From NCBI GenBank assembly GCA_012517475.1, contig JAAYUV010000046.1:1-41023 (forward strand): 41,023 nucleotides of DNA, written 5' to 3'. Shown here one piece after another: positions 8,439 through 16,698 of this stretch (the stretch's first letter is position 1; every line of letters starts with the position of its first letter). The translations under genes were made by a program, and so were the position numbers. The notes beneath the pieces were generated by a model. It was given only the letters and a program-made list of their open reading frames with translations. It made no database searches and was not told the origin of the DNA. The stretch comes from Peptococcaceae bacterium. GTDB lineage: Bacteria; Bacillota; Desulfitobacteriia; Desulfitobacteriales; Syntrophobotulaceae.

Positions 8439-9488
8439 TTATTTATTCAACATCAATATATACGTTAGCTCGGTGCGGTTATTTGCACCTGTTTTGCTAT
8501 AAATGCTTTTAATATGCGTTTTTATTGTGTTTTCCGATAATGCAAGACCGGCTGCAATCTGAGTGTTATTCTTACCTTGAATAAGACCGTCTATAATATC
8601 CGCCTCCCGTTTGGTAAATTTGAACCTGTAATCCGATATAATCTGGCTCTCGCTTGTATATTGCAAAATTGCTATATGACGGATATTTTCACCGATTCTG
8701 GTTGGATAGGTGAATATATCAAGTTTTATGTCTGAATTTTTGGTTTTAATAATCTCGGTTGTTTTGTCAAGTTTTTTGCTTTTCTGGTCTGACATATCAA
8801 TGCAAAGCTCTTTAATGTGGTGCAAAACGCTTGACCCGAATATTGTTATGGCTTTTAGCATTTCAAGTCCGGCTACGTTAGCTGAAATAATTGTTAAATC
8901 ACCATCAAATGCACACATTCCCATATTGATGTTAAAGTTGCCCTGCTCAACCGCTTTGTTCGCAATTTGCGTATGTATTATATTAAAAATGGTGGAAATA
9001 TGAGGCTGTATCAAGCTTAATATTAACAAGTCGCTATCGGAAAAATCCGGCTTCGCCTTTTCTCTATGCAAATATATCTCACCTAAAAACTGTCCTTTAT
9101 AAACTATGCGGATACAGGCGATATGATATTTGTCCTGTTCCGATAGAAAGCTTCTTCGCGGCTCTTGAGCGACTTTAATGACGCCTGATAAATAATCAAT
9201 CGGTTTGTAAACATATACTTCTTTACCGGCATGCCCTTCTTTTGCATATTCAAGATAGCTTTCACGCTCTGAAAATTCTTCCTTTGTGTAATATTTATCT
9301 ATGTCGCCGGTGCCGTATGGCTTAAAATAGCTGCAATCGTGACTGATTGCACAATAAAACATTCCGCTGTCATACATCACAAATTTATGAAGACCTGTAA
9401 TCGCAAGCCGTAAAAAATCCAAAAAGCTTGCACATTCATATGCACTGTTAATAAAAGCGTTGAGCTGTATTATCTTTTTAGTGTCCAT
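8439..9488 (-). CDS. LuxR-type transcriptional regulator
   Basis: The protein has 349 residues. The last 62 form a LuxR/GerE helix-turn-helix: FTKREADIIDGLIQGKNNTQ followed by the recognition-helix part SENTIKTHIKSIYSKTGA and NRTEL. The first 280 residues look like a GAF/PAS-type sensory region and lack a response-regulator receiver domain or a Walker motif, so a ligand or cellular signal rather than a phosphorelay is likely. It is the promoter-proximal gene of the cassette and probably controls it. A GAGG site precedes ATG 9488. A TACAAT hexamer in the upstream 50 bp could be a -10 element. Confidence 0.85.
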   Translation of the reverse strand: MDTKKIIQLNAFINSAYECASFLDFLRLAITGLHKFVMYDSGMFYCAISHDCSYFKPYGTGDIDKYYTKEEFSERESYLEYAKEGHAGKEVYVYKPIDYLSGVIKVAQEPRRSFLSEQDKYHIACIRIVYKGQFLGEIYLHREKAKPDFSDSDLLILSLIQPHISTIFNIIHTQIANKAVEQGNFNINMGMCAFDGDLTIISANVAGLEMLKAITIFGSSVLHHIKELCIDMSDQKSKKLDKTTEIIKTKNSDIKLDIFTYPTRIGENIRHIAILQYTSESQIISDYRFKFTKREADIIDGLIQGKNNTQIAAGLALSENTIKTHIKSIYSKTGANNRTELTYILMLNK

Positions 9489-9542
9489 TTTCTATACCTC
9501 TTTCTGAGCATATACTCATTGTACGATAACTTTTTTTATTAA

Positions 9543-9566
9543 AAAATCACCCATTTGGGTGATTTT
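9543..9566 (-). terminator. Rho-independent terminator after the MBL gene
   Basis: A perfect 10-bp stem (AAAATCACCC with GGGTGATTTT) has a 4-nt loop. On the minus strand it is followed by a T-rich tract. It begins 2 bp past the stop of the hydrolase gene and insulates the LuxR cassette downstream. Confidence 0.8.
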
Positions 9567-9567
9567 G

Positions 9568-10258
9568 TTATCTTGAAGATTTTATATACTTTTCCAAATC
9601 GCTGGCAGCAAAAGGCCTTCCATGGGATGGATATATTTTGACCGGATTTAATTTTATCATGGTATCCCACGATTTGAAAAATTCACTTTTGTCCTCTATC
9701 CAAATTGTTTGTCGTCCAGTACTTGGAAAGCCGTACATGGCAGCATCGCCGCAAAGCAGTTTTCCGTCGCACAGAAGCAGACCCATGCTGTCGCTTGTAT
9801 GACCCGGAAGTCTGATGATTTGCGCATCAATGCCGCTTCGTTTCAAGTATTGCTCATTGTTTTCAAAAATCAAATATCTTTCATATAAGTCGACTGGAGG
9901 AAATCGGTGTTCGCCCTTACCAGCCAACGCCATAATTTTACCAAAAATGAACGCTGTTTTAGTGGGAAATTCGCCATCAAATGAGTTTTGTCCGGCTTTT
10001 AATCGTTTTACACCATCTTTATGTAAAATTATTGGTGCGTCGGTATTTTGGGCAAGCTCGTTTAAAAAACCTGCGTGGTCATCGTGTGCGTGAGTTAGAA
10101 AAATAAATTTGACATCAGTGAACGAAAGGCCTGCCGCCTTGAATTTACGAACAGATTTATCAAAACCGCCCTCATATCCTGTGTCAATCACAATTAGCCC
10201 TATTTCAGTTTGTAATGTAATTATTAAAAAACTGATTGCCGATATTTATCAGTTTCAT
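9568..10258 (-). pseudogene. Metallo-beta-lactamase-fold hydrolase, frameshifted near N-terminus
   Basis: The open frame from GTG 10191 gives 207 residues with THAHDDHAG (the HxHxDH metal site), a later metal-binding PGHTSDS, CGDAAMYG and a final SHGRPF. This fits the MBL-fold hydrolase superfamily. The frame lacks the usual first strands. These exist upstream in another frame: ATG 10258, behind a GAGGTG site, encodes MKLINIGNQFFNNYI. Shifting by one base near 10212-10225 joins it to LQTEIGLIVIDTGYEGG. The gene is therefore broken by a single-base frameshift, either a real mutation or an assembly error. The substrate cannot be told from the sequence. It is monocistronic, with its own terminator. 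Confidence 0.75.
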
Positions 10259-10717
10259 TCCTAACACCTCATGGTATTCTCTTCATCCTCTATCCTCCAG
10301 CAGAAATTGTAGATTATGCTCTAGCTGCAATTGCCGTTACAGTATTGTCTATTTTTCACGCCTTTTTTTACATTTATTTTATTATTATAGTCGAAAATAG
10401 TCTGCAAGTAAATGTGGAGTGTTAAATAAAGGTCTTTAAATATCCAGCTTTAAACGCTATATCATCTTTTTTATCTCCACAAGGGTTACCTTACAATTAT
10501 TGAAGCTTAAAAACCGTCTGCATCCCTTCATTCATCAGGCTTTCAAGCACGTTCAATCCTCATGCAGCATTCTATATGTCCCATATATGAAAACATATCA
10601 ATTTTTTTATGTTGAATCGAAACGAGGGTTCAACTCCCTCCAGTTTGCCGAAAAAATCAAATGTCATCTATGAAACTGAGGGACAAAAAATTGAGGGTAA
10701 AAACCCCCGAAAAGGCG
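10259..10717. other. Intergenic region with no convincing gene
   Basis: About 460 AT-rich bases lie between the hydrolase start and the tRNA terminator. The only structure I noticed is a tRNA T-arm-like hairpin at 10624-10640 (5-bp stem, loop TTCAACT), without the rest of a tRNA, and the decamer GTGGAGTGTT near 10412, also found at the broken tRNA at 13.6 kb on the other strand. No open frame here resembles a protein. Confidence 0.5.
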
Positions 10718-10747
10718 GATGCCATGCGGCTTTGACCGCATGGCATC
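10718..10747 (-). terminator. Strong terminator, probably of the original tRNA-Ala unit
   Basis: A perfect 12-bp stem (GATGCCATGCGG with its complement) has a 6-nt loop. It is followed on the minus strand by CGCCTTTTC. It lies 17 bp beyond the 3' end of the tRNA-Ala fragment. Before the island inserted it would have been the terminator directly behind the intact tRNA now at 13481-13557. Confidence 0.75.
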
Positions 10748-10763
10748 TATATTCACCTAAATT

Positions 10764-10826
10764 GATGGTGGACCTGAAGGGGATCGAACCCTCGACCTTA
10801 CGGATGCGAACCGTACGCTCTCCCAA
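10764..10826 (-). repeat. Left 63-bp direct repeat: 3' fragment of tRNA-Ala
   Basis: It is identical to 13479-13541. It includes the tRNA from the D-loop through the CCA end plus two further bases. The first 16 tRNA bases are missing, so this copy cannot make a tRNA. Confidence 0.9.
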
Positions 10827-10831
10827 AAGGG

Positions 10832-10846
10832 TAAATTTTCTGCCCA
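10832..10846 (+). repeat. Short motif inverted relative to 13590-13602
   Basis: The 13-mer AATTTTCTGCCCA (10834-10846) directly follows the tRNA fragment. Its exact complement is at 13590-13602, beside a second broken tRNA. Both may be ends of one lost insertion sequence. Confidence 0.4.
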
Positions 10847-10895
10847 ACCGAAACCCCGCGGTCATATGGCTTGATACGCAGATCCCAATCACAAA

Positions 10896-11798
10896 TTATT
10901 CATCCTCCGCCTCATCGACTTCGCCCTCTGCCTCCGCGATTTCAGTCAGCTCACGCAGTTTATTCTCCAGCAGCGCCTTATTCGGCAGATGAAGCTGGTA
11001 TTGAGCCACAAGAGCTGGTGATAAGCTGCGCCGCAAAGCATACTCAACTACTGTATCGTCTTTATCGGTGCATAAAATTAACCCAACGCTCGGATTCTCA
11101 TTCGGCTTTTTAATATCACTATCGAGGGCTTCAAGGTAAAATTCCAGTTGCCCTAAATGCTCCGGCTTAAACTCGCCAACCTTAAGTTCAATAGCCACAA
11201 GGCAGGACAGTTCGCGATTATAGAAAAGTAGGTCTATAAAGAAATCCTTATTACCAACCTGTACACGATATTCTTCCCCAACAAATGAGAAATCCCTGCC
11301 GAATTCAAGAATGAAGTCTTTCAGGTGAGCAACTATGGATTTTCGTAGCGCTTTCTCCTTGTGTTTATGGGGAAGGTCAAGAAATTCGAGGACATAGCTG
11401 TCACGAAGCGCGGTCAAGCCCTTATTATTGGCGATGAATAGCTTGTTCTTTTCATCGGAAATCATGGTGCGCTCAAACAACATGCTGTCAATTTGCCGTT
11501 CCAGTTCGCGAGATGAATAGTTATTTTTAGCGGAAAGCAGCAAGTAAAACTCCCGCGCTTCGGCACTCTTCGCCCGCGACATAATTATGAGATTATTCGT
11601 CCAGCTAATTTCTCTCAGCAGTGCTGAGAGTTTTTCGTTTTCAGAATATGTTTCGTAAAATTGCTTCATACGCCAGATGTTTTGTGCCGAGAATCCTTTA
11701 ATACCAACGTAATGACTTTGAACAAAGTCAGCAAAATCGCTGACAACTGACTTCCCCCAACCGTTTGTCTTGACTTTTTCACTGATATATGCACCGCC
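10896..11798 (-). pseudogene. DUF1016/YhcG-family PDDEXK nuclease, N-terminus lost
   Basis: From about 11798 leftward the frame encodes a family-like sequence: ISEKVKTNGWGKSVV, then GIKGFSAQNIWRMKQFYETY. The C-terminal PDDEXK-type nuclease core follows, with VGNKDFFIDLLFYN and VAIELKVGEF (the D...ExK catalytic pattern). This is the DUF1016 (YhcG) architecture, a family often near restriction or DNA-repair genes. The open frame formally runs on to 11918, but the first 40 codons are the antisense of the recombinase start and bear no family resemblance. Family members normally have about 40-60 more N-terminal residues, so the gene was cut when the recombinase arrived. A shortened protein might still be made. 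Confidence 0.75.
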
Positions 11799-11830
11799 AT
11801 CCAACCCACAAAGAGAAAGGAACGGTGCAT
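11789..11830. repeat. 8-bp inverted repeat around the recombinase ribosome-binding site
   Basis: ATGCACCG (11789-11796) and CGGTGCAT (11823-11830) flank 26 bp that include the AAAGGA ribosome-binding site. The repeat sits at the junction between the nuclease remnant and the recombinase. It could be an element end, an operator, or an RNA hairpin hiding the start. Confidence 0.45.
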
Positions 11831-11831
11831 T

Positions 11832-13409
11832 ATGGAAGAAAAGAAAAGAGTTTATTGCCTTTACCGCGTGTCCACGAAAGGACAGGTTGAGAAGGATGAC
11901 ATCCCTATGCAGAAGCAATGCTGCAGAGAGTTTGCCGAGCGTCAGGGCTGGAAGATCGTCAAAGAACTCTTCGAAAAAGGCGTGTCCGGCTTCAAGGTCT
12001 CAGCGAAAGACCGCGATGCCATACAGGAAATTCAGCAGGCCGCCGCTGAGGGAAAGTTTGATATCCTGCTCGTTTATATGTTCGACAGGCTGGGAAGGCG
12101 CGAGGATGAAACACCCTTCGTGGTGGAATGGTTCGTCCGAAACGGCATCGAGGTATGGAGTACCATCGAAGGTCAGCAGCGGTTTGACAACCATGTGGAC
12201 AAGCTGATGAACTATATCCGTTACTGGCAGGCCTCCGGCGAGAGCATAAAAACCTCCATCCGTACAAAGACCCGGCTCGGCCAGATTGTGCAGGAAGGCC
12301 GCTTCCGAGGCGGCACAGTCCCATACGGCTACCGGCTTGAAAAGCAGGGGCGTATGAACAAGAAGAACCATGAGGTCAACGAAATACTCGTGGACGAAAA
12401 CGAAGCCGTTGTCGTCAGGCTCATATACGAAAAGTACGTCAACGAAGGCTTCGGCGCCCAAAGGCTGAACCGATTTTTGTATAATCAGGGCTTCCGCAAC
12501 CGCAAAGGCGTGAACTTCACCAATACAACCATCATCAAGATGCTGAAAAACATCATGTACGTCGGCATCCTGCGGAGCGGAGAAACGCAGTCTGAAATCT
12601 TCCCCGAACTGCAAATCATCACGCCGGATATGTACGAGCGGGCGTAAAAAATCATGGAGGCAAGGACGCAGAAGCACAGCGACATACCCTTTAACTCCAA
12701 AGGGAAAGCCTTGTTTTCCGGCATGGTATACTGCGCTCACTGCGACTCGAAACTGGTGCTGACCACCAGCAGCGGCAAGCGTTACGGCGGTAACGGCAAG
12801 CGTGAAACGCGCCTGCGTTATGGCTGTCACAATAAGGTGAGGCATCCGCAGGACTGCGATGGACAGAGCGGCTACTCGGCAGAGAAGCTGGATAGTCTGG
12901 TAGAAAAGCTGGTACTCCACCTCTTTAGAGGAATCAAATCTATACCAGAGAGCAAGCTGATGGCCGGGCAGATGGAGCGCAGAACGGCAGAGGCATCATC
13001 AACGCTGGCGAATCTCAAAGCCATTCAAGCTGCCAAAACCAAGGAGCTGGAAAGCTACAAGAGCGAAGTATACAAGGTAATCCAGGGTGTCAGCTCATGG
13101 AGCGGCGAGCTTCTCAACGAGCTGATCGCCGAAACGAAGTCCGCGCTTGAAAAGCTCGACGAGGAAATAGCCCAAGCAGAAACGGAGATTGAGGACTGTA
13201 AAAGGATGGCTGACAACATCCGCTCCGAGTACAACCGCATCCTGACATGGGCGGATATGTACGAGGGAAGCAGCATCGAAGCGAAAAAGATGATTCTGCG
13301 CCAGATCATCAAGAAGGTATACGTCGGCAGACACTATGAGGTGAGGCTTGAACTCGCCATCAGCTTCGCGGAATATCAGCGGCTGTACCTTGGAGAAAAA
13401 ATCGCGTAA
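11832..13409 (+). pseudogene. Large serine recombinase interrupted by one in-frame TAA
   Basis: Start ATG 11832 follows AAAGGA. The catalytic resolvase domain comes first: YRVSTKGQ with nucleophile Ser14, then FDRLGRR. The recombinase domain follows (GGTVPYGYRLEKQG, FTNTTIIKMLKNIMYVG). At 12645-12647 TAA interrupts the frame after MYERA. The same frame resumes at once with KIMEARTQKHSDIP and runs to 13409, with a zinc beta-ribbon (CAHCDSKL...CHNKVRHPQDC) and a long coiled coil. Relatives read Gln at the stop, so a C-to-T change of CAA is likely. An ATG at 12654 could restart the C-terminal half. A full-length protein would be 525 residues. This is probably the element's own integrase, now inactive unless the stop is read through. 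Confidence 0.85.
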
Positions 13410-13429
13410 ACAGACACAGAGAACGCTCC

Positions 13430-13475
13430 CGCAGAATTAAAAGGAAGCCAGCAAATATGCATGGCTTCTGGCTTG
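13430..13475 (-). terminator. Hairpin downstream of tRNA-Ala
   Basis: GAAGCCA and TGGCTTC form a 7-bp stem around an 11-nt loop. On the minus strand it is followed by CTTTTAATT. It replaces the original terminator (now at 10718) as the first terminator behind the intact tRNA, and also lies just past the recombinase stop. Confidence 0.55.
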
Positions 13476-13478
13476 GCG

Positions 13479-13541
13479 GATGGTGGACCTGAAGGGGATC
13501 GAACCCTCGACCTTACGGATGCGAACCGTACGCTCTCCCAA
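13479..13541 (-). repeat. Right 63-bp direct repeat, inside the intact tRNA-Ala
   Basis: It is identical to 10764-10826. Identity begins two bases beyond the CCA end and stops in the D-loop, where this copy continues into a normal tRNA 5' part. Confidence 0.9.
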
Positions 13542-13557
13542 GCTGAGCTACAGGCCC
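13481..13557 (-). tRNA. tRNA-Ala (anticodon CGC)
   Basis: A complete 77-nt cloverleaf with encoded CCA. The acceptor stem is GGGCCTG with CAGGTCC, including the G3:U70 pair that specifies alanine. The anticodon loop TTCGCAT on a 5-bp stem gives CGC, reading GCG codons. The T-arm loop is TTCGATC. The 3' 61 bases are duplicated at 10766-10826. Confidence 0.93.
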
Positions 13558-13589
13558 AAATTACGACACTATTATTTTTTTACACTGGC

Positions 13590-13636
13590 TGGGCAGAAAA
13601 TTGAACACTCCACGCTCCCAGCTGAGCTACATCCCC
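13590..13636 (-). pseudogene. 5' fragment of a second tRNA joined to a possible IS end
   Basis: On the minus strand GGGGATGTAGCTCAGCTGGG (13636 onward) is a typical tRNA acceptor plus D-arm. After 24 bases it changes to GGAGTGTTCAATTTTCTGCC, which is not an anticodon arm. The tRNA is therefore broken. The new sequence contains the 13-mer found inverted at 10834-10846, and GTGGAGTGTT recurs near 10412, so I suspect the remnant of an insertion-sequence end. Confidence 0.6.
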
Positions 13637-13769
13637 ACGTTTTATAAAAGAAAACTGTTTTGCACTCGTCTATGGTTTTATTATAAAGCACATATTGTCT
13701 ATTTTAAAGACAATATCTTCTTTTCCCTCAAAACTTAAACCAGCTCATTACACAATAAACAATAAACGA

Positions 13770-14639
13770 TTAACTATTAATAATCGTTCCTCCATTGACA
13801 TGCAGGATCTGCCCTGACATATAGGACGAATCTTCACTGGCGAGGAAAAGGTAGGCCGGAGCCAATTCAACGGGTTGACCGGCACGTTGCATAGGAGTTG
13901 TACTGCCAAAGGTTGAGACTTCCTCTGCACTAAAGGAAGCAGGGATAAGCGGTGTCCAGATTGGACCCGGCGCGACCCCGTTAACCCGGATCCCCTCTTT
14001 GCACAAAGATTCAGAGAGGGAACGCGTAAAAGATACAACCGCACCTTTCGATGCAGAATAATCGATAAGACGTACTTCCCCCCCATATGCAGTGATTGAA
14101 GCGGTATTAATAATTGCTGCCCCCTTCTTGAGATGAGGCAGGACAGCCTTAGTCAGGTGAAACATCGCAAAAATATTTGTGCGGAAAGTCTTTTCCAACT
14201 GCTGAGTAGAAATATCCAGAATCGAATTTTGCGGGTGCTGCTCCCCCGCATTGTTCACAAGGATATCAAGCTTTCCGAACGTTTGGATTGTCTCCTCAAC
14301 AGCTTCCCGACAAAAAGCTTCCTCCCCGATATCCCCGGTTAGCAATAGACAGCGCCGCCCAAGCTGATCAATTCGTTCTTTGGTAATTTGAGCATCTTCG
14401 TGTTCATCCAGATATACAATAGCAATATCTGCGCCTTCCTTGGCATAAAGGATAGCAACTGCTTTTCCGATCCCGCTATCCCCACCGCTGATAAGGGCTG
14501 TTTTTCCCTGAAGTCTGCCACTAGGTTGATAGCTGGGATTTTCAAATATTGGGAATGGATTCATAAGGGTTTGTATTCCCGGCTGTTTATCCTGATGCTG
14601 AGGAGGAAAAGTCGGATACGGGATTTTAGGTTGGCTCAT
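13770..14639 (-). CDS. SDR-family NAD(P)-dependent oxidoreductase
   Basis: The protein has 289 residues, the length of the long-N-terminus SDR group that includes the Bacillus general stress proteins GSP39 and YhdF. Visible parts are a Pro/Gln-rich N-terminal 40 residues (PTFPPQHQDKQPG), the cofactor loop SGGDSGIGKA, NNAGEQHP, the catalytic YSASKGA with an upstream Ser, and a C-terminal YMSGQILHVNGG. AGGAGTGATGAC precedes ATG 14639. It appears to be a single-gene unit, separated by about 190 bp from the transporter. The substrate is unknown; relatives are usually annotated as stress-induced alcohol or sugar dehydrogenases. Confidence 0.9.
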   Translation of the reverse strand: MSQPKIPYPTFPPQHQDKQPGIQTLMNPFPIFENPSYQPSGRLQGKTALISGGDSGIGKAVAILYAKEGADIAIVYLDEHEDAQITKERIDQLGRRCLLLTGDIGEEAFCREAVEETIQTFGKLDILVNNAGEQHPQNSILDISTQQLEKTFRTNIFAMFHLTKAVLPHLKKGAAIINTASITAYGGEVRLIDYSASKGAVVSFTRSLSESLCKEGIRVNGVAPGPIWTPLIPASFSAEEVSTFGSTTPMQRAGQPVELAPAYLFLASEDSSYMSGQILHVNGGTIINS

Positions 14640-14832
14640 GTCATCACTCCTATTTTCTCTTTATTGTCCCCCAAAGAGCAATGATCATTCCAGGCCATCT
14701 TCGTCTTTCCCGAAATCTCCCCCCCTATATCCAACAATCTTTATGCGAGGAACCCGACCGCTTATAAATTCTGGTTCCCTAATGAATCCGGACATTTTTT
14801 CAATTCGTATCTTCGATAACTTTCCTCTCTTT

Positions 14833-16122
14833 TCACCTCAGTTGAAAAACCATAAGATAAACCGTACTCATCACGATTGTAGCCAGCATGACCGGAAAGC
14901 AAACTTTAAAATATTGCCCAAAGGTAATTTTATAGCCTATTTCTTCAGACATCCCCGAAGCAACGACATTAGCGCTGGCACCGATAATTGTTCCGTTTCC
15001 ACCGAGACAGGCCCCCAGTGAAAGCGCCCACCACAGGGGGGTTATACTGATCCCTGTTAATACTCCGACATCTTTAATTAATGGAATCATGGTAGCGGTA
15101 AACGGAATATTATCGACAAAAGCGGAGACTATAGCTGAAACCCAAAGAATCGCTATTCCTAATAACAATAAGTTCGATCCTGTGGCACGAACGATATTGC
15201 TGGCGATGAATTCCAGAACCCCGGCTTTTTCTATTCCTCCTACCAGCATAAAGAGTCCGGCGAAGAAAAATATAGTCTTCCATTCTACTTCTTTTAAAAC
15301 ATGTTCCACCGGTACTCCCGAAATGAGAGTGAGTATAACGGCTCCGGTAATAGCCATTGTCGAGGATTCTAAATGAAGTGTCCCATGCAGCATAAATCCT
15401 AAAATCGTAAGACCTAATACTGAGAGGGACTTTTTCAGCAGTGAATTGTTTTTAATTGCTTCTTTTTCATTTAAAAACATCACCTTTTGTTTATTCTCAG
15501 GGGCAGTATACAGGTTTTTCCGGTAGATTAACACAAAAGCCAGGATCGTTACCGGCAGAATAACAATTATGTCTGGAGATACATTAATAATAAAATCCAA
15601 GAATGTTAACCCTGCTTTACTTCCGATCATAATATTGGGTGGATCGCCGATCAGGGTGGCAGTTCCTCCAATATTTGAAGCAAAAATCTGGCTGATGACA
15701 AAAGGAACCGGTTTTAGTTTTAACTCTTTGCACATGTCAAAGGTAATGGGAAGAATAAGAAGAATGGTCGTGACATTATCCAGGAAAGCTGAAGTTACCG
15801 CTGTTACTAAAGATAGGTAAACCAGAATGAGCCAGGGTTCTCCTTTGGCCAATTTAACCATTTTAATGGAAAGATATTGAAAAATTCCTGTACGCTGTGT
15901 GATCATAACGATAACCATCATACTGATCAAGAGACCTAATGTGTTAAAATCAATCGCACGAAAAGCACTCTCCTGAGTGTAGTCGATGGAGAAAGTGCCC
16001 ACCAGCACCATGAGGATGCCTCCACCCATAGCAACAACGACTCTGTCTATCTTTTCCGAAACAATCAAGGCATAGGCAACGACAAAGATCAAAGAACTAA
16101 TGATCATTTGATTAGTAAACAC
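14833..16122 (-). CDS. ArsB/NhaD-family ion transporter
   Basis: The protein has 429 residues and about 11 to 12 hydrophobic helices. It carries the two signature re-entrant motifs of the ion transporter superfamily: GTATLIGDPPNIMIGS in the first half and ASAFVDN/FTATMIP near the end, with a matching FLDNVTTILLILP. This fits the ArsB/NhaD/P-protein branch, which moves arsenite or sodium/protons. The substrate cannot be decided from the sequence. The start is GTG 16122 behind a GGAG site. It follows the TerC fragment by 45 bp in the same direction and may be cotranscribed with it. Confidence 0.85.
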   Translation of the reverse strand: MFTNQMIISSLIFVVAYALIVSEKIDRVVVAMGGGILMVLVGTFSIDYTQESAFRAIDFNTLGLLISMMVIVMITQRTGIFQYLSIKMVKLAKGEPWLILVYLSLVTAVTSAFLDNVTTILLILPITFDMCKELKLKPVPFVISQIFASNIGGTATLIGDPPNIMIGSKAGLTFLDFIINVSPDIIVILPVTILAFVLIYRKNLYTAPENKQKVMFLNEKEAIKNNSLLKKSLSVLGLTILGFMLHGTLHLESSTMAITGAVILTLISGVPVEHVLKEVEWKTIFFFAGLFMLVGGIEKAGVLEFIASNIVRATGSNLLLLGIAILWVSAIVSAFVDNIPFTATMIPLIKDVGVLTGISITPLWWALSLGACLGGNGTIIGASANVVASGMSEEIGYKITFGQYFKVCFPVMLATIVMSTVYLMVFQLR

Positions 16123-16167
16123 GGCTTCAACTCCAGTATCTAAGCTTTTCCCTTAAAAAATAATGTA

Positions 16168-16698
16168 CTATCCATTAACCTCTTTATTTAATCTCTTTTT
16201 ATTTGATTTGATCATATTTCCTGCTACTATAACACCTATGGCCAGCGCCCAAGGTAATCCATGTTCTATTATAGCTATTTCATGAAAGAATTCAAAGAAT
16301 TTATCATTCATAACCATCTCCCCAGCCGTATAGCCTAACAAACCTGCTCCGAGTGATACAATCCACTGCCACCTTTCCATAATAGCAGATAAAATGGTAC
16401 TTCCAAAAATGACAATCGGAATACTGATAACTAATCCAATAATCAAAAGCAAATAATTGCCTCCCGCTGCTCCGGCAACTGCGAGCACATTGTCTAAACT
16501 CATTAATAAATCCGCGAAAATAATTGTCCGGATCGCTTCTCCAAGATTGGATGACGCTTTATTCTCCATAGTCTGCTCCCCTTGGTTGGCTAACAATTTG
16601 ACCGCGATCCAGATCAACAGCGAACCTCCGATACTCTGTATCAAGGGCAGCCTTAGTAAAGCCACCGCTACCAGTATAAGCATTTCTCGATCAGTCAA
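16168..16698 (-). pseudogene. TerC-family membrane protein, N-terminally truncated
   Basis: The 176-residue frame matches the latter part of TerC/YjbE proteins: SIGGSLLIWIAVKLLANQG, then the second conserved ADLLMSLDNVLAVAGAAGGN, and WALAIGVIVAGN. Family members of about 220 residues begin with another helix carrying the first LDN-type motif. That part, about 45 residues, is missing here. The frame starts with TTG inside the end of the exporter gene (4-bp overlap), directly at the point where homology begins. The junction looks like a deletion that joined the exporter gene to a TerC gene. A truncated protein could still be translated by coupling, but metal transport function is doubtful. Confidence 0.7.

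Larger units (their letters stand above)
10764..13541. mobile_element. Small integrated island bounded by tRNA-Ala direct repeats
   Basis: The interval is bounded by exact 63-bp copies of the 3' three-quarters of tRNA-Ala(CGC). The intact tRNA is kept at one end and only the 3' fragment at the other. That is the classic layout left when an element integrates at the 3' end of a tRNA gene. The unit is 2715 bp. It carries a serine recombinase with a nonsense codon and the C-terminal part of a DUF1016-family nuclease. Because serine recombinases normally use short cross-over cores, the 63-bp identity may come from another integrase or a recombination event. Confidence 0.6.

Noticed and set aside
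10624-10640. tRNA T-arm-like hairpin on the plus strand
   Set aside because: Stem and loop (TTCAACT) fit a T-arm, but no acceptor, anticodon arm or CCA follows, and no tmRNA-like sequence surrounds it.
10609-11113. Plus-strand open frames over the tRNA fragment and nuclease end
   Set aside because: They translate the tRNA terminator, the tRNA piece and the antisense of the nuclease C-terminus; serine-rich low-complexity product.
12645-12647. Recoding of the recombinase stop codon as an amino acid
   Set aside because: The codon is TAA. Pyrrolysine uses TAG and selenocysteine TGA, and no recoding element is visible. A point mutation is simpler.
12000-12920. 306-codon open frame on the minus strand
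   Set aside because: It is wholly antisense to the serine recombinase, has no ribosome-binding site, and reads as low-quality hydrophobic sequence. The plus strand carries clear family motifs.
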